From Mesodorylaimus sp. YZB2_4 (Eukaryota > Nematoda > Enoplea > Dorylaimida > Dorylaimidae): a stretch of 64,000 nucleotides of DNA. The notes below the pieces were generated by a model. That model saw only the letters and a program-made list of their open reading frames with translations. It was not told where the DNA came from and ran no database searches. The position numbers and the translations under genes are program-made. The first letter of the stretch is position 1, and every line of letters starts with the position of its first letter. The DNA lies in assembly GCA_030248295.1 (NCBI GenBank), contig JASANH010001508.1, positions 682,001 to 746,000 on the forward strand, read 5' to 3'. This document shows, in pieces, positions 1 to 15,600 of the stretch.

Positions 1-23
1 GTCAAGGAGCACGCCGTACTCAC

Positions 24-4367
<4,344 letters not shown>

Positions 4368-5787
4368 TGTGCTCGATTATAGAAATCACTAGAGCTTGCT
4401 CGCAGTTTGGGCACCGCAAGTCAGATCAGAGTGTTTGCTGGAGGTAGAAGAACTGAAACGATGTTACCACCTTTCAGAATGATACGACCGGCCTCGAACT
4501 AGCAAGCCAGGCGAAGTAACTAGGCCAATGCACGCAAGGAACCAAGGCCGCCAGCAAAACAGCTCTCGCAAACATCGCCCAGATCGCCTTGCTAAACACT
4601 CGCCCAGATGATAAGCAGGCTGCTTTGATATAAGTAGATAAAACATTGTTAAAATGGCGCGATTTCAAAATGTTGTAGGATATAAAAGGTGCACTATTTT
4701 GCAGTGCATCCAGTGAGAACTGCCTCGAACTGGTGCCGTCTCAAATACGGCCGCACTTACGTGCTCGAATACTAGGGCAAACAGAAACTTATAACCGTCT
4801 CGAGTGCTCCTGCATTTGCTGATAAAGTTTATCAGTGTTGGGCAAACAATGAATCCCTCTCGGCTTTTTTAGGTCGCCCGCTTGCTAATCATTAGTGCAC
4901 ACAGAGGAGAGCCGTCGGTGACGGCTAATCTGTCCCCTGAGAGAACAGCGTGTCGGCTGATCCCAGCTTGTGACCATACTTCCACATCAGCTAATCCTAG
5001 GACATCTGAGTGTGCTAGGTACTATGCCAAAAGAAAGAGCAGAGACACTTTGCTCCTCCCTGAACAACCGAAGATATTTCACCATCAGTGCGGGAATGCT
5101 TTTTGCAGGATCTCCATTAGACTTGGTTTCGTTCAGTGAACAAGTTTTAGGTCAATTAATAGTTCCTCGAATACGGTACAGTATGGCGCTTGTCCATATC
5201 GCCTTTATAAAATCCATTTACCGTGCATACTCATAAAATTTCGATTCGTGTCCAGCCAAATGAGGACAGATTCGAAGAACTTAAATTTTCAAGCCTTGTA
5301 CATTTACTGGGTGAGCAGGTTTTTAAGCAGTAAACTCATACTGATACGCTCGATTTACTCCCAAAACGGTCTTCTGAGATTTCCCAGACCCAGAAATCAA
5401 CAAATTTTCGCAAGTTTCGGACGACTCCCACGCAAGGGATTCCTGTCTGGTGATCGGGACCCGCTTCGAAAGCCCTGACAAGACGTATTCGACGGATGCG
5501 GGGGGGGGGGACTGTCGAGTAAGTCCAGGTTTATTACCCTCTTCCACCTCGAAGACATTCCCTGGGTTGGCACGAACAGGACGCTACAGCACAGCAGTTC
5601 CTGTACACAGTTATACAGAGCTGTAGCCAACTGGAGGGTCTCGATGCCTTGACCAAGAGACCGTGTAAATAATTTCGTATATTGTACTGTGGAGCGTGCG
5701 TACTGTACTTGTAGACTGGGGCGGCAGTGGTGCGGCTGAGGTCTACTGTACTGTATTGCATGGTAACAAGTAGCAGCAATCGTGGCC
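4368..5787. other. Intergenic region upstream of glycogen phosphorylase and the E2 gene
   Basis: Divergent intergenic stretch between glycogen phosphorylase (minus) and the E2 gene (plus), so it should contain both promoters. A G run lies near 5501-5510. Short frames here have no family resemblance. Confidence 0.5.
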
Positions 5788-6605
5788 CACCTTCAGCAGT
5801 GTTTCGTACAGCAATGTAAAGAGCCAGTGTAAAGTCAGCGCACCTGGCTTGGACTCCTCATCGTCAGAAGAGTGTTGGGAGCAGTCGGGTCAGGTGGTCG
5901 GTCGGAAGCTCTCTTGCAACTCTCCTCATCTCGATCGTCGTCGTCGAGCATGGCCGCCCCAATAGCTCCGAGTCGTGTCCGCAAAGAGCTGGCCAACTTG
6001 ACTAAGGATCCGCCGCCGATGGTGCGAGAAGTGAAGACAATGGGTGACAATGAACGAGATTGGGCCGTGACGTTAGCTCCCGATCGAGGACCGTTCAACG
6101 GCGGCACACTCAAGGTGCGATTCGTGTTCGGTGATCGATACCCGTTCCAGCCGCCCATCCTCACTTTCGAAACCAAGGTAAGAGTGCATCTTTCGTTCAA
6201 GGGTCTCCCATAAACTCTGGCCTGATCGCATTCCAGGTGTACCACCCGAACGTGGAGCCGAACACGGGCAAAGTGTGCTTCTCGAAGATCAACCCCGAAG
6301 GCTGGCGAGCCGGTGTCAGCGTCCGCGAGGTGATCCAAGCCTTAAACACGGTGCTGGCCGAGCCCGAACTCGATCGTCCGTCGAATGCGCAAGCTACGCA
6401 GACCTTCCAACGGGACAAGAACGAGTACGCGCGCTTGGCGAAAGAAAGTGTGCAGCAGGGATCCAACTCGTAGTCGTCTCCATGATCGCCCTGAAACCAC
6501 GATAACTTGATGAGAAACGATGCTCTGTGTGGTGCTCAGTGCAGTGTCTCGGTCATTGGTGTGTGCTCGCGATGAACTGGCCGTTGTAGTGAATGCCCGC
6601 AGAAG
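5788..6605 (+). repeat. Inverted segmental duplication, arm 1
   Basis: The whole E2 gene plus about 160 bp upstream and about 130 bp downstream recurs in inverted orientation at about 19405-20215. The 5' flank, both exons and the 59-bp intron align with few substitutions and small indels. Similarity fades near 5788 and just after the shared GAATGCCCGCA at about 6600. A SINE fragment starts about 50 bp beyond that edge. Confidence 0.9.
5950..6473 (+). CDS. UBE2L3-like E2 ubiquitin-conjugating enzyme, copy 1
   Basis: Transfers activated ubiquitin (or a ubiquitin-like protein) from E1 to substrates, usually with a HECT/RBR-type E3 in the UBE2L3 branch. Two exons, 5950-6177 and 6237-6473, joined in phase 0, give 154 aa, the same length as human UBE2L3. 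The UBC fold signature is present: YPFQPPILTFETK, then the HPN motif at residues 79-81 and the active-site cysteine at about residue 90 in GKVCFSKI, followed by GWRAGVSVREVIQAL. An in-frame ATG at 5872 would add a serine-rich 26-aa leader; I prefer 5950 because family similarity starts there. Copy 2 at 19532-20055 differs at only two residues (Ser8/Asn, Gly47/Glu). UBE2L3 is the closest match I recognise, but orthology is not proven. Confidence 0.9.
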
Positions 6606-6655
6606 ATCCGCAGTCAGTCCAGTCGTCGAACAATCGCAACCGCAACTTGTGCGCG

Positions 6656-6770
6656 CAAGGCCGTGCATGACTCGCCCGGTACCGTCGAGGTGCTAGTGGA
6701 GAGACGGAAGCCAAATAAGTTGAAATGGTCACGGCTGTCGCTATCGAACACCGACAGTTCCCAGACCACC
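6656..6770 (+). repeat. SINE-A fragment (plus orientation)
   Basis: The block containing GCCCGGTACCGTCGAGGTGC and GTGGAGAGACGGAAGCCAAA, then GGCTGTCGCTATCGAACACC, matches the body of the SINE-A copies at 16430-16720 (same orientation) and 59060-59430 (opposite orientation). Only an internal segment is left. Confidence 0.75.
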
Positions 6771-7711
6771 CGCTATTCTAAGAGGAAGTCGGTGTTCCGT
6801 CTAGGAGGCATTTAATAGCTCGGACGCAAAGAGGGACGTTCGGGGGACGAGAGCCATGCTTAAAAGATATTATTTCAGGGCGACTATTAGCAAAAACTGG
6901 CTTGAGCCCCAAAAAAATAAGAATAGGCGCACTTCTTACAATATAAGCTGTGCAGTATTTGAACACCTACAGTGCCTACAGTGCCTACAGTGCCTTGCAC
7001 CTACTGAGGTGCTGCACATACTGTAGGTGTTCGAATATGCTAGCATTCAGTAAAGGATCAGATGAAATGGAAGCAGGAAGAAGAATCAGCGATACTTAGG
7101 TACAGTAGTCCTATATAAATTGAACCAAGTGAGCCTTGGCCTTCGTCAGAGTCTTGCCTACATATGTTTGCTGGATGTAGCTCTAGCAAGACGTGCGACC
7201 ATTACCTACTCACGATGAACCAGGGTAAAGCATGAACATGAACCAGGGAACAAGACTCTATGCACTGTGCGCCGATTGAATTTTAAATTTCCAAAAGCCA
7301 TTGCATTTTTTCCGCTGTTTAGATCGTTTCCCTCCCACAGAACAGTCAAAATTATATCGCACCGTGAAAATACGGCAGACACCTTCATAAGAAAACAGGC
7401 GTCTGCGCTTGGTCATAGTGTCTGCGCCTCGGATATTTCCTTTAGGCATGGTCACCGGTAGAATTCTTTGGCGCCAGACGTCATGCCTGCTCTTACGATT
7501 CGGTGTCGTCTCTAGCATTGCCCACTTAGAGCAGGCAACTTTCTTTCTTTCTAGAATAGCACCACCGGAACGTCCCTAACTGTGAATCGAAAGAAACTAA
7601 GAGCATTGGCGGGCAGCTACATAGTGGACCACCCACCTACTTGGCTACATCTTGCATTGCCCTTAGTCATATGACTTTGGGAAAATTTCCTTCCGTTCTT
7701 CTAATCCCAAG
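6771..7711. other. Intergenic region between the E2 gene and the globin gene
   Basis: Holds a foldback: arms 6956-6973 and 7020-7037 pair with one mismatch around a spacer with tandem GCCTACAGT units and a nested GCACCT-ACTG-AGGTGC stem. Otherwise I see no coding potential. Confidence 0.5.
6956..7037. repeat. Foldback with tandem GCCTACAGT units
   Basis: The 18-bp arms at 6956-6973 and 7020-7037 are reverse complements except for one base. The spacer has repeated GCCTACAGT and a perfect 6-bp inner stem with a 4-nt loop. Confidence 0.7.
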
Positions 7712-8866
7712 ATGGAAAAGCTTGGCGCGGAGAGGCACAGATCAGAGAAGGCTTGTCCCGTGATAGTGATTCGTGTGTACTCCAACATGACCACGATGGA
7801 CGTCGGTGTTGGTAGTCACCCAAGGAATAACGGGACTCCTATCAACGGTGATAATCTAACATCGGATGAGATCCAACTGATCCGAGATTACTGGAAAGCC
7901 CTGGGAGATGCGAGGAAACAGAAGAAGGTAATCGAGGACATGTTCAAATATGTGTTCACTAATTTCGAACACTTAAAACCGTTGTGGGCATTCGGACGAA
8001 AAACGAGCAGGTGCTTGGAAGATTTGGACAAGAACCCGGCTTTTGCCAATCACGTGTGTCACGTCGCGAACGCCATCACTGCTTTGGTCGGTTTCTTACA
8101 CAATCCACGGTCTCTGCTGCATGCCATGAACGAATTGGGTACTCGTCATTTCTTCTATGAAGCTATCGAACCCCACTACGATGTCTTGCAAGTGGCGTTC
8201 ATACACGCCTTGCACGCCAACAGACCCAACGGCGCGGCTTGGACAACGGCTTTGGCGGAGGCTTGGAGAAAGGCGTTTATTACGGCCAAGCATGGAATGC
8301 AGAATGGATTACGCGAGGCTCGGTACCAATACCTGGCCACCAGCATGACGGCCCAAGAAATGGTGACTGTCACAAGCTTGTGGGAGAAAGTAAAAGAGCA
8401 CGGATTGAAGGTAAGCAAGGACTCGTCAGGCCTTATCTAAGTCCATAATCAAACCTTTTAGGAAGCCGGCTTATCATTTTGCAACGCTGCCGTCCGCAGC
8501 TATGAAGAACTGGTCAACGACTGTTTCGGTCCTGGTAGTAATGCAGCCATGGCCCAACGCCTCGACCCATCCATCATCAACAAGTTCGCGGCCGATGCCA
8601 TGATGGCTTTGAATGCCGCTGTGCAAAGCTACAATGCGGATATCGGATTCGCTAATTTACCAAACGCATTAGCACCGTTCGCTAGTGAGTATTACTTCAC
8701 TGAGGCTTCTCCGATTTTGGTTAGAAAAGCTTTAATGGAAGGGCTCATGAATATGATGACTTACGCAGTGGGAGAAGTGGCGATGACCGAGTCGGTACAA
8801 CATACTTGGATGAAGCTCTATCGAATTGTCGAGCAGTCGGTCATCGTCAACATCATCTCCCATTAG
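7712..8866 (+). CDS. Two-domain globin; second domain without haem-contact histidines
   Basis: Two exons, 7712-8410 and 8462-8866, joined in phase 0, give up to 367 aa (357 or fewer if a later ATG such as 7787 is used). Domain 1 (about 50-200) is a globin: distal E7 histidine at 114 in FANHVCHV, proximal F8 histidine at 146 in LGTRHFFYEAIEPHYDVL. Position CD1, normally Phe, aligns to Trp92. Domain 2 (about 211-367) follows the same helix pattern, but E7 aligns to Asp278 (KFAADAMMAL) and F8 to Ala307 (LAPFASEYYF), so it probably binds no haem in the usual way. The intron lies inside the first helices of domain 2. The ATG directly follows a pyrimidine-rich tract ending in AAG. The function of domain 1 (O2/NO binding, sensing, redox) cannot be read from sequence. 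Confidence 0.85.
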
Positions 8867-10136
8867 GACATTATTCAGCAGATTGATATGACAACCCATG
8901 GCTGTTCTAAATCTGGAACACTTGTTTGTTTCCACTGAAATATTTTAAATTATCTATGGTTAGTATTTATGTAGCACCATAGACTTGCTTCTACCGTCAC
9001 TATTCGGGTCTGACCAAATCACATCAAAGCGACAGTGGCAGTGTCTGGTGAGCACAAACCAGCGATGGTCCCGTCGAGCGTTGGTCACCTACAGTGCCAC
9101 ACGACTTCCCACATACGACACTGACAGTGCCCCCACATACTACATACACACCATGAGGCATATGGGAAGGCACTGCTGCAGTGCCACGGGGACGCTGTAC
9201 TGCACACCACAGCGTCCGCGTGGCTTGCCAATAGCTGTCAGCGCGCAACCACACGCGATCTCACTCATCCGTTATTGTTGTTTCTGCACCGACATTTGAA
9301 CTGCACATGACCCTTCAGCGGCCACCCAGGGGGTGCACTGGGGGTAATGGCCCCTGCGGAGCCAGTTTCCTCTGCCTCGACGTGTCGTGCATTCGTGCAG
9401 GAAGGGAATCTACATGGAGATATATACAGTGAATACATCATCTGTTCCTATGTCCTATGAATTCATGTGCCCCTTGAATGGACTTCCAGTGGTAGTTTCG
9501 AGCTCAAAGTAGATCCAACATGGACTGACATATTTATATAGAATAGAATAAGAGCATAAAAAGCCGCCGTTGACTGCTACCAGCTGGTAATCTGACTCGC
9601 GAATTCAATCCCAAAGGTTTTTGGCGACATCTATCTAGACCTTTTCTATTCAGTTTTACATGCTTTGTGATCGTTGCATCTGTTTAGTAGTCCCTTCCTT
9701 GCTAAAAGATACCAGACAATACAGTACTCGTGCCCTAAGAAAAACCTGAGATACTCATAAGTCAGACATGTGTTTTCGATTGAGCTCCCTTATTGCAATA
9801 GAGCGGCCCGATAGAACACCTAACCACGCAAGCTCCCCTCTTTGTCTCGGCATCTTTGTCAAACGTGAAAATTCAGGTGATCAACAGAAAACAGGCTTCC
9901 TAAGATTGCCTGTTGTCAAATCCAAAGAACAGGTTCGAGAGATATAATTGAAAGTGTCAAATATTCACCCCGCATTCGCCGACGTACGACTACCATACTT
10001 GTCACGTGCACCTATAAAACAACGCCTACATGAGGACACGGACCCATCCGTACTACCATTTCAAGTTCGCCCACTATATATGACGAGTGTCAGCCGTGTC
10101 TGGAGGACTGTTTTGCTGTCTTTCCACCAGTGCACA
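8867..10136. other. Intergenic region between globin and LRR gene
   Basis: No recognisable gene. Around 9050-9210 the motif CAGTGCC and its complement recur several times in both orientations, a low-grade local repeat. The frame open from about 9948 to 10136 has no ATG before 10080 and is probably the 5' untranslated region of the LRR gene. Confidence 0.5.
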
Positions 10137-11993
10137 ATGCGATCGTCACTGATCCTTTTGGGTTTCCTTTGCATCCTCTTTCGCCAAGCCTTGTCCGGCG
10201 GACCGACATCATGCCAGGCCATTGGCGGTGGTGATGAAGATGACAACGGACTCGCTATCACTTGTACTTCGGACACAGGTCCCAAATCAATTCCATTTCC
10301 GAACTTGGTCAAAGAAGTGAATGGATTGACTGTGTTCAGCTTGAATGCTTCAGACGATGTGAATGTGCAAACGAGCAATGTGGAATCGTTGACCTATGTG
10401 GGCAATTCGGCTGAGATACCAGACTATGCATTCTCCGCTTTCAGTAGCCTTCGTGAGCTGTATATCGATTTCAGTCAAGCCTCGATCGGCGCTGACGGAG
10501 GAGAGGCGGTAGCACAGCCAGTAAATCTGAAGCCGAACGCCTTTAAAGGACTGGAAAACACGTTGAAACGCCTGGAATTAGTCGGTATCAACTTGTCGAA
10601 CGCGGGCGGACTGCCAGCCGCTATTCGTCAGCTTAAGGCTTTGGAAATTTTAAGATTGGATGGCTGTTCATTGAAAGGACAATTGAAAGGACAAGATTTA
10701 CAAAACGCAAAGAATCTGCAAGAACTGTTGATCAACGACAGCCCCGATTTATCGATCGCTGATGACGCCTTTGGCAATAATGCTGACTCGTTGGAAAGAG
10801 TGATATTGAATCGTGTTCAAGCAAAAAGCATTCCAAAATCGGTGTCATCTTTGAAATCGTTGAAAGAATTTCAAGCGAAAGAGGCAGGTCTGACTGCCTT
10901 GCCTGCCGCGTTTCAGAATTCTGGTAGTACTTTGAAGGTAAGACCAAGGTCCTCTGGTCGATTCGCAGTCTTACTTCAAAAATTGACTATTTTTTAGGCG
11001 CTTCGCCTTTCTGACAATGCCATAACCAGTATTGACGCTGGTGCCTTCAAGGGTCTCTCAGCCTTGGCAGTTCTCATTTTGTCCCAGAACCAAATTTCTT
11101 CTTTGCCCAACGGCCTGTTCTCTGATCTTGTATCACTTGAGACACTGCAGTTGAATGGGAATCGGCTAACCACCGCCAGTACCCAGAATGCTTTCTCCAG
11201 CCTAAAAACCTTGAAGCACCTAAGTCTGGGAGCCAACCAGTTGGACAGCATCACCCCAGGCACACTGGCTGGCATCGAGAACAGTGTCACGTCATTGGCC
11301 TTCAGTGGAAACAAGATCAAGTCCGTCAAAGGCACGTCGAAACTTACCCAAGCTCCGCAACTTATTCTTTCCTCGAATGGTATCGAAGAATTAAGTCCAG
11401 GCACTATCGAAAGTGGGTCGAGCTTCTCGGCACTGTACTTGGATAGTAATCCCATCGCCAGCATCAAGGCTGGTGCCTTGAACAACATCGATGTCGGTTC
11501 AGAATTCGCTGTCGACGACACAGCTTTGAGCGAGTTCGACCTGAGCTCTCTATCGGGCGTCAAGGGTGTCCAGAATCTGACCATAGCCAATAATGCTGAC
11601 CTACGTACGATCACGGTCAGTTCAGACTCGGCTGTGCCCTCCACCCTCAAATTCATCATATTCGACAATAACGATCGTCTAGTACTGACCGATCCAGACG
11701 GCAAATTGGCTTCGTACCTGCAAAAATCTGGCGTCCGCTTGATCTTCCTCAACCAAGTCTTCTGCCATTGCCAATTAGGATGGCTGAAAACCAAGTGGGC
11801 AAAAGATGCAGGCGAAAGGAAAAAGATATTTTCTTTCGTGACTCCCAGCGCAGTCGAGGACGACCAAGGTACTCCCACCCAATGTTGTAACTTGGACGAC
11901 GTCACCGTCGACGACTTCCTTGATAAGCAATATGGACAACAGTGCACTGGTGATAAGGCTAATGCCACCTTAACTGATGAGGACGCCTGTTAA
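10137..11993 (+). CDS. Secreted leucine-rich-repeat protein
   Basis: Two exons, 10137-10937 and 10998-11993, joined in phase 0, give 598 aa. The ATG at 10137 starts a good signal peptide (RSSLILLGFLCILFRQALSG), so I prefer it to the in-frame ATG at 10080; a CAG-ending pyrimidine tract sits six bases before it. An N-terminal cysteine pair is followed by many LRRs of the LxxLxLxxNxI/L type, for example NRLTTASTQNAFSSLKTLKH and NQLDSITPGTLAGIENSVTS, then a C-terminal cap with clustered cysteines (FCHCQLGWLKTKWA, CCNLDDV, QQC). There is no C-terminal hydrophobic segment, so it is probably secreted, not membrane-bound. It likely binds proteins outside the cell; I do not recognise a specific ortholog. 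Confidence 0.87.
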
Positions 11994-12689
11994 GGAGGAC
12001 TAGGCGCTATAAGGTAAACTGTGAATTCGGACAGTATGGAGTATATGTGACATGAGCGTGAAATTGAAGTGCGTGTGCAAGCAATCCACGCGAGAGAAGG
12101 CATTAGCTGACCCAGGACCTAAGGTTTCCAAGACTGGCACAAGCAGTACGATGACCTAAAGTAACTACGGTTGCATACATAAAACCAGCCGCTCCTGATA
12201 TGGAATTGCAAAGACCAGGATCGTCATCGCGTGGAACGACAGTAACCATTCTTTGACCATTTCACCCTTTGCCCTAGCCTGATCACCCGTCATGCAACAG
12301 ATTGGTTAAAACGCGTGGGCGACTATGACCCAGTTTGCGCTTTACAAAAGCGGCTCTGAGAGCTTGCCTTGACGGTCAGAATTTTTGTACTAACGAAACG
12401 TGCGCACTGTGCATGTCGTATACGCTAAGTTTAGGGTACCGATCTAAAATTTTCTGGAGGGCCCAGAAATTAGGCATCAAGTCAACACGACGATCCATTC
12501 CCGAAACTTCTCTCCAGAAAAGGCAAGCTTACAGTGCGGAGCTGGATCGTCGTGACGGATTGCCTCTCACAGTCAGATCATCAGTCACCGCACACACCTG
12601 ACTTGCACATCCATGTTTATTGCACTCTTGGTTTCATATATGAAGCAATATGAAACAAAATATGGAAAACTTTTAGGCGCAAACTAAAT
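11994..12689. other. Convergent intergenic region
   Basis: Lies between the 3' ends of the LRR gene (plus) and the peptidase gene (minus). It should hold their 3' UTRs. Nothing else is recognisable. Confidence 0.5.
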
Positions 12690-15600
12690 TTATATTTCAC
12701 GAGTTAATAGGTCGACTGCCGAGTATATGCAATGCGCAACCCAAGAAATCTGATCATTCAAAATAATTGACGCCCGTCTAATATCTTGCGTAGAATTCGA
12801 TGGCAGCAAAGTTTCCAGGTGGGATAGCTCGTCAGTCACTCCAGCGAATGTGACCCCGCTGTAGGTGTCGTCAATAGACGGGGCGAACACCACGTGTCTA
12901 AATTCAAAACCAAGGTATAGGACTGGCACGTGAGAGGAAGTGAACCAGGACTACCTCAAGTATTGTCGCCCAGGCAGCCCGAATGGCAAAATGAACATTC
13001 TCTCCAAGTGCATCAATTGATCATTGATTATTCGAACATGTGTCGGACTAAACAAGGATCTGATGCATCTGTCTAGGATGGCATTAGTAGAAGCCCTTAC
13101 TCTGGGTTTGCACTTTTAGCCATTTCTGATACTTTTGTATCGAACTTCTTTGTAGCTTCCAGAAAAGCCTGTCCCGCTGTCCAGATATGAGCTGAAAATG
13201 ACCGTCTTCATTGACTGTTCGCACTCAAGTAAGGGACAGACAGACTGTAGCTTACTGATGTTAGCATACGATCTAGCTGGAGATTTTTCCACGAATTTCT
13301 GCAGGCCGTCAATATACTGCAGCATCATGAGCCCATAGTCAGTCACATTGAATGGGATCACCAGTGAGTCGGCCAAGTACCGTCCCATTTCGCCCCACAT
13401 GCGACCGACTGCTTGGTGGTAAATGAAATTCGGGTCCATCAATCTGACCAAATGCATAGTCTCGTACATGGTGTGATAAAGAGGATAGCTCCGGTCCTGG
13501 AAAAACTAGTACAACTGAGCAAACTGGGGTCAAATGAGTAGACACAACTTACATAAGCTTGAGTATAACGAAAGTCCAAAGATGCAATGCCAGCGAAATC
13601 CAGGAAATGACGATAGTCACTGCCAGAGCCGATGGAATCGATTCTAAGAAGTCAGGGGAGTGCCACCAATGATATCAGATAGTGCACACAGTTTTCTCAC
13701 CCAGGCTGTGTCTGGTCTTTCTTATCTGGCTTTTTGTGCAGCCAAGTGTCATAGACTGTCTTGCGACCTTGTGCTTCTTCGTCAGGATTTGGATTGGGGG
13801 TCTAAAAAACTTGCATGCAGGAGTCAGGAACCGTCCTAGGAGTACGCGATTGCATACCCTTTTAGCAGAACTGAATAAAGCATTTTTCAGGAGCGGTACA
13901 GTTTTGGCCCATATTATCTCATTTCCTGAAAGGCAGTGATTGATCAGAGGGAGGGCCCAAGATCAAAATGGTTGACTGCACCTGTCACCCCGACGTCAAC
14001 ATTCAAATAAGCAATGGTTTTCGATTCGAATCGTCTCAAGTATTGCTAAAAATTGGATTTAATGCAGGACTACACAGATGTGACAGCTACCACGTGATTT
14101 TTCTTTTCTTACCTCAATGAACTCCGAAGAGCCAACAAGGCCCTGCTCTTCTGCATCCCACGCGCAGAAGACAATTGTTCGTCGAGGGCGCCAGTCTAAA
14201 ATAGAAATGCTGCTGACAAGAAGTAAAAGAGAAATACGAGTGCAGCTAGTATCTGCCAACGAGTACTCAAGTAGAACTGTCCACACTGAGATCCCTTCCT
14301 TTTTTTGACTCTTATTGAGCCTGTCTTGCTTATAAACGGCCAGCGACCATAACAAGCACCACACAGGCATCCATTCACAGTGTGTCGCATGACGCCACTG
14401 GTGACCACGTACGACTGACTACTAACTTGGCTTCGGTCTCTACTTGCGAAATTTTGTCGAAGCCATATGACAGTGGGTCACCCACAATCGGGACATAGTT
14501 TATGGGTTCCCATGCTCGCTTGGGTCCAAGCCGACCTCTCTTGGGATCGAAGGGCCCAACCCTTGCTACCGTAGCCAAGAATAGACAACTCCGAAACTAA
14601 TGCTTCCACGTCCAGCCCCCTGCAGCAGACCGATACACACAATGCAGCATATTCTTACTTGTTCTTTTGACGACGCTGACAAGTGCCCGTGCAACTTCCA
14701 ACATGGTGGCAGTTCCACTAGACGGGTCCAAAGCTCCATAAACCCATGCATCGTGGTGATTGCCAAGAACAACGTACCGATCTGTGGCAGTATCATTTTA
14801 GCCTCTTACTGAAACAATGGCGCTAGGCAGTCATACCTGGCTCGGCACTACCTCGAATATAACCGATCACGTTTCGTATGGTCCGTTGTTCCTTGTACGT
14901 AGTTACAGTCATCCGGATACTTGAACTCCTAAAAATAAGCATTTGAGAAGGTTAGACTGGGTAGGGAGGCCGGCCGGAAAAATTGTCTTACCCATCCGGG
15001 CTGATATTTGGCCCAAAACGATATGTGACTGGCAGACCACCTTTCCACGAATCGGGCACTTCTGTTCCCCCCAATTTTTCAAACAATTTCTGAGCATCGC
15101 TGTAACTGATCGGAGTGACTGGTATTTTGGCAATGAGATTACTGTCGTACATTTCTTGGATGTCGTGTCTGATGACGTAATCTGAACAAGCAAGGAATCA
15201 GGACCCACCTCCAGATGCTTCCACGGTTTTTACTCACCTTTAGAAGGCAATAAGGGCGTCAACAAGTCGCCCGCATCCCGGTAGACGATTGTCCCTCTTT
15301 GAACACCACTCGAGGGCATGTAGATTGTATTCGGGTAAGTTGCTTTGGGAGAAGTCTGATTCTGGTACGTCTCGTCGCTTGGATCGCTGTATAGAAGGAC
15401 TCCCACAGCCCCTAGCTTCTCAGCCACTTGCACTTTGGCTCCACGCCATAGTTTACGATATCGCACGAGCACTACGGCACCTTCTAAACTGATCTTGGCT
15501 TGGTTAACCAAATAATCAAAGTCGTCCTTTGTCCCGTAATTTGCATAGACTAGTTTTACCTGAAGTAAGGACAGGGGAGAAGCAACCACACTTGCAGACT

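Noticed and set aside
5872-5949. Upstream ATG as the true start of E2 copy 1
   Set aside because: The leader is low-complexity serine with no counterpart in the family, although it is also open in copy 2. Kept as a possibility only.
9948-10136. N-terminal extension of the LRR protein
   Set aside because: The frame has no ATG at its beginning and would bury the signal peptide inside the protein.
10994-11968. Long minus-strand open frame (324 codons) antisense to the LRR gene
   Set aside because: It is a shadow of the LRR coding sequence caused by its codon pattern. It has no signal, domain or splice support.
14375-14578. A 67-codon minus-strand frame within the NAALADase gene as an extra exon
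   Set aside because: Exons 14781-14659 and 14195-14113 join in phase and reproduce the conserved WRPRRT context directly. The frame between them matches nothing in the family.
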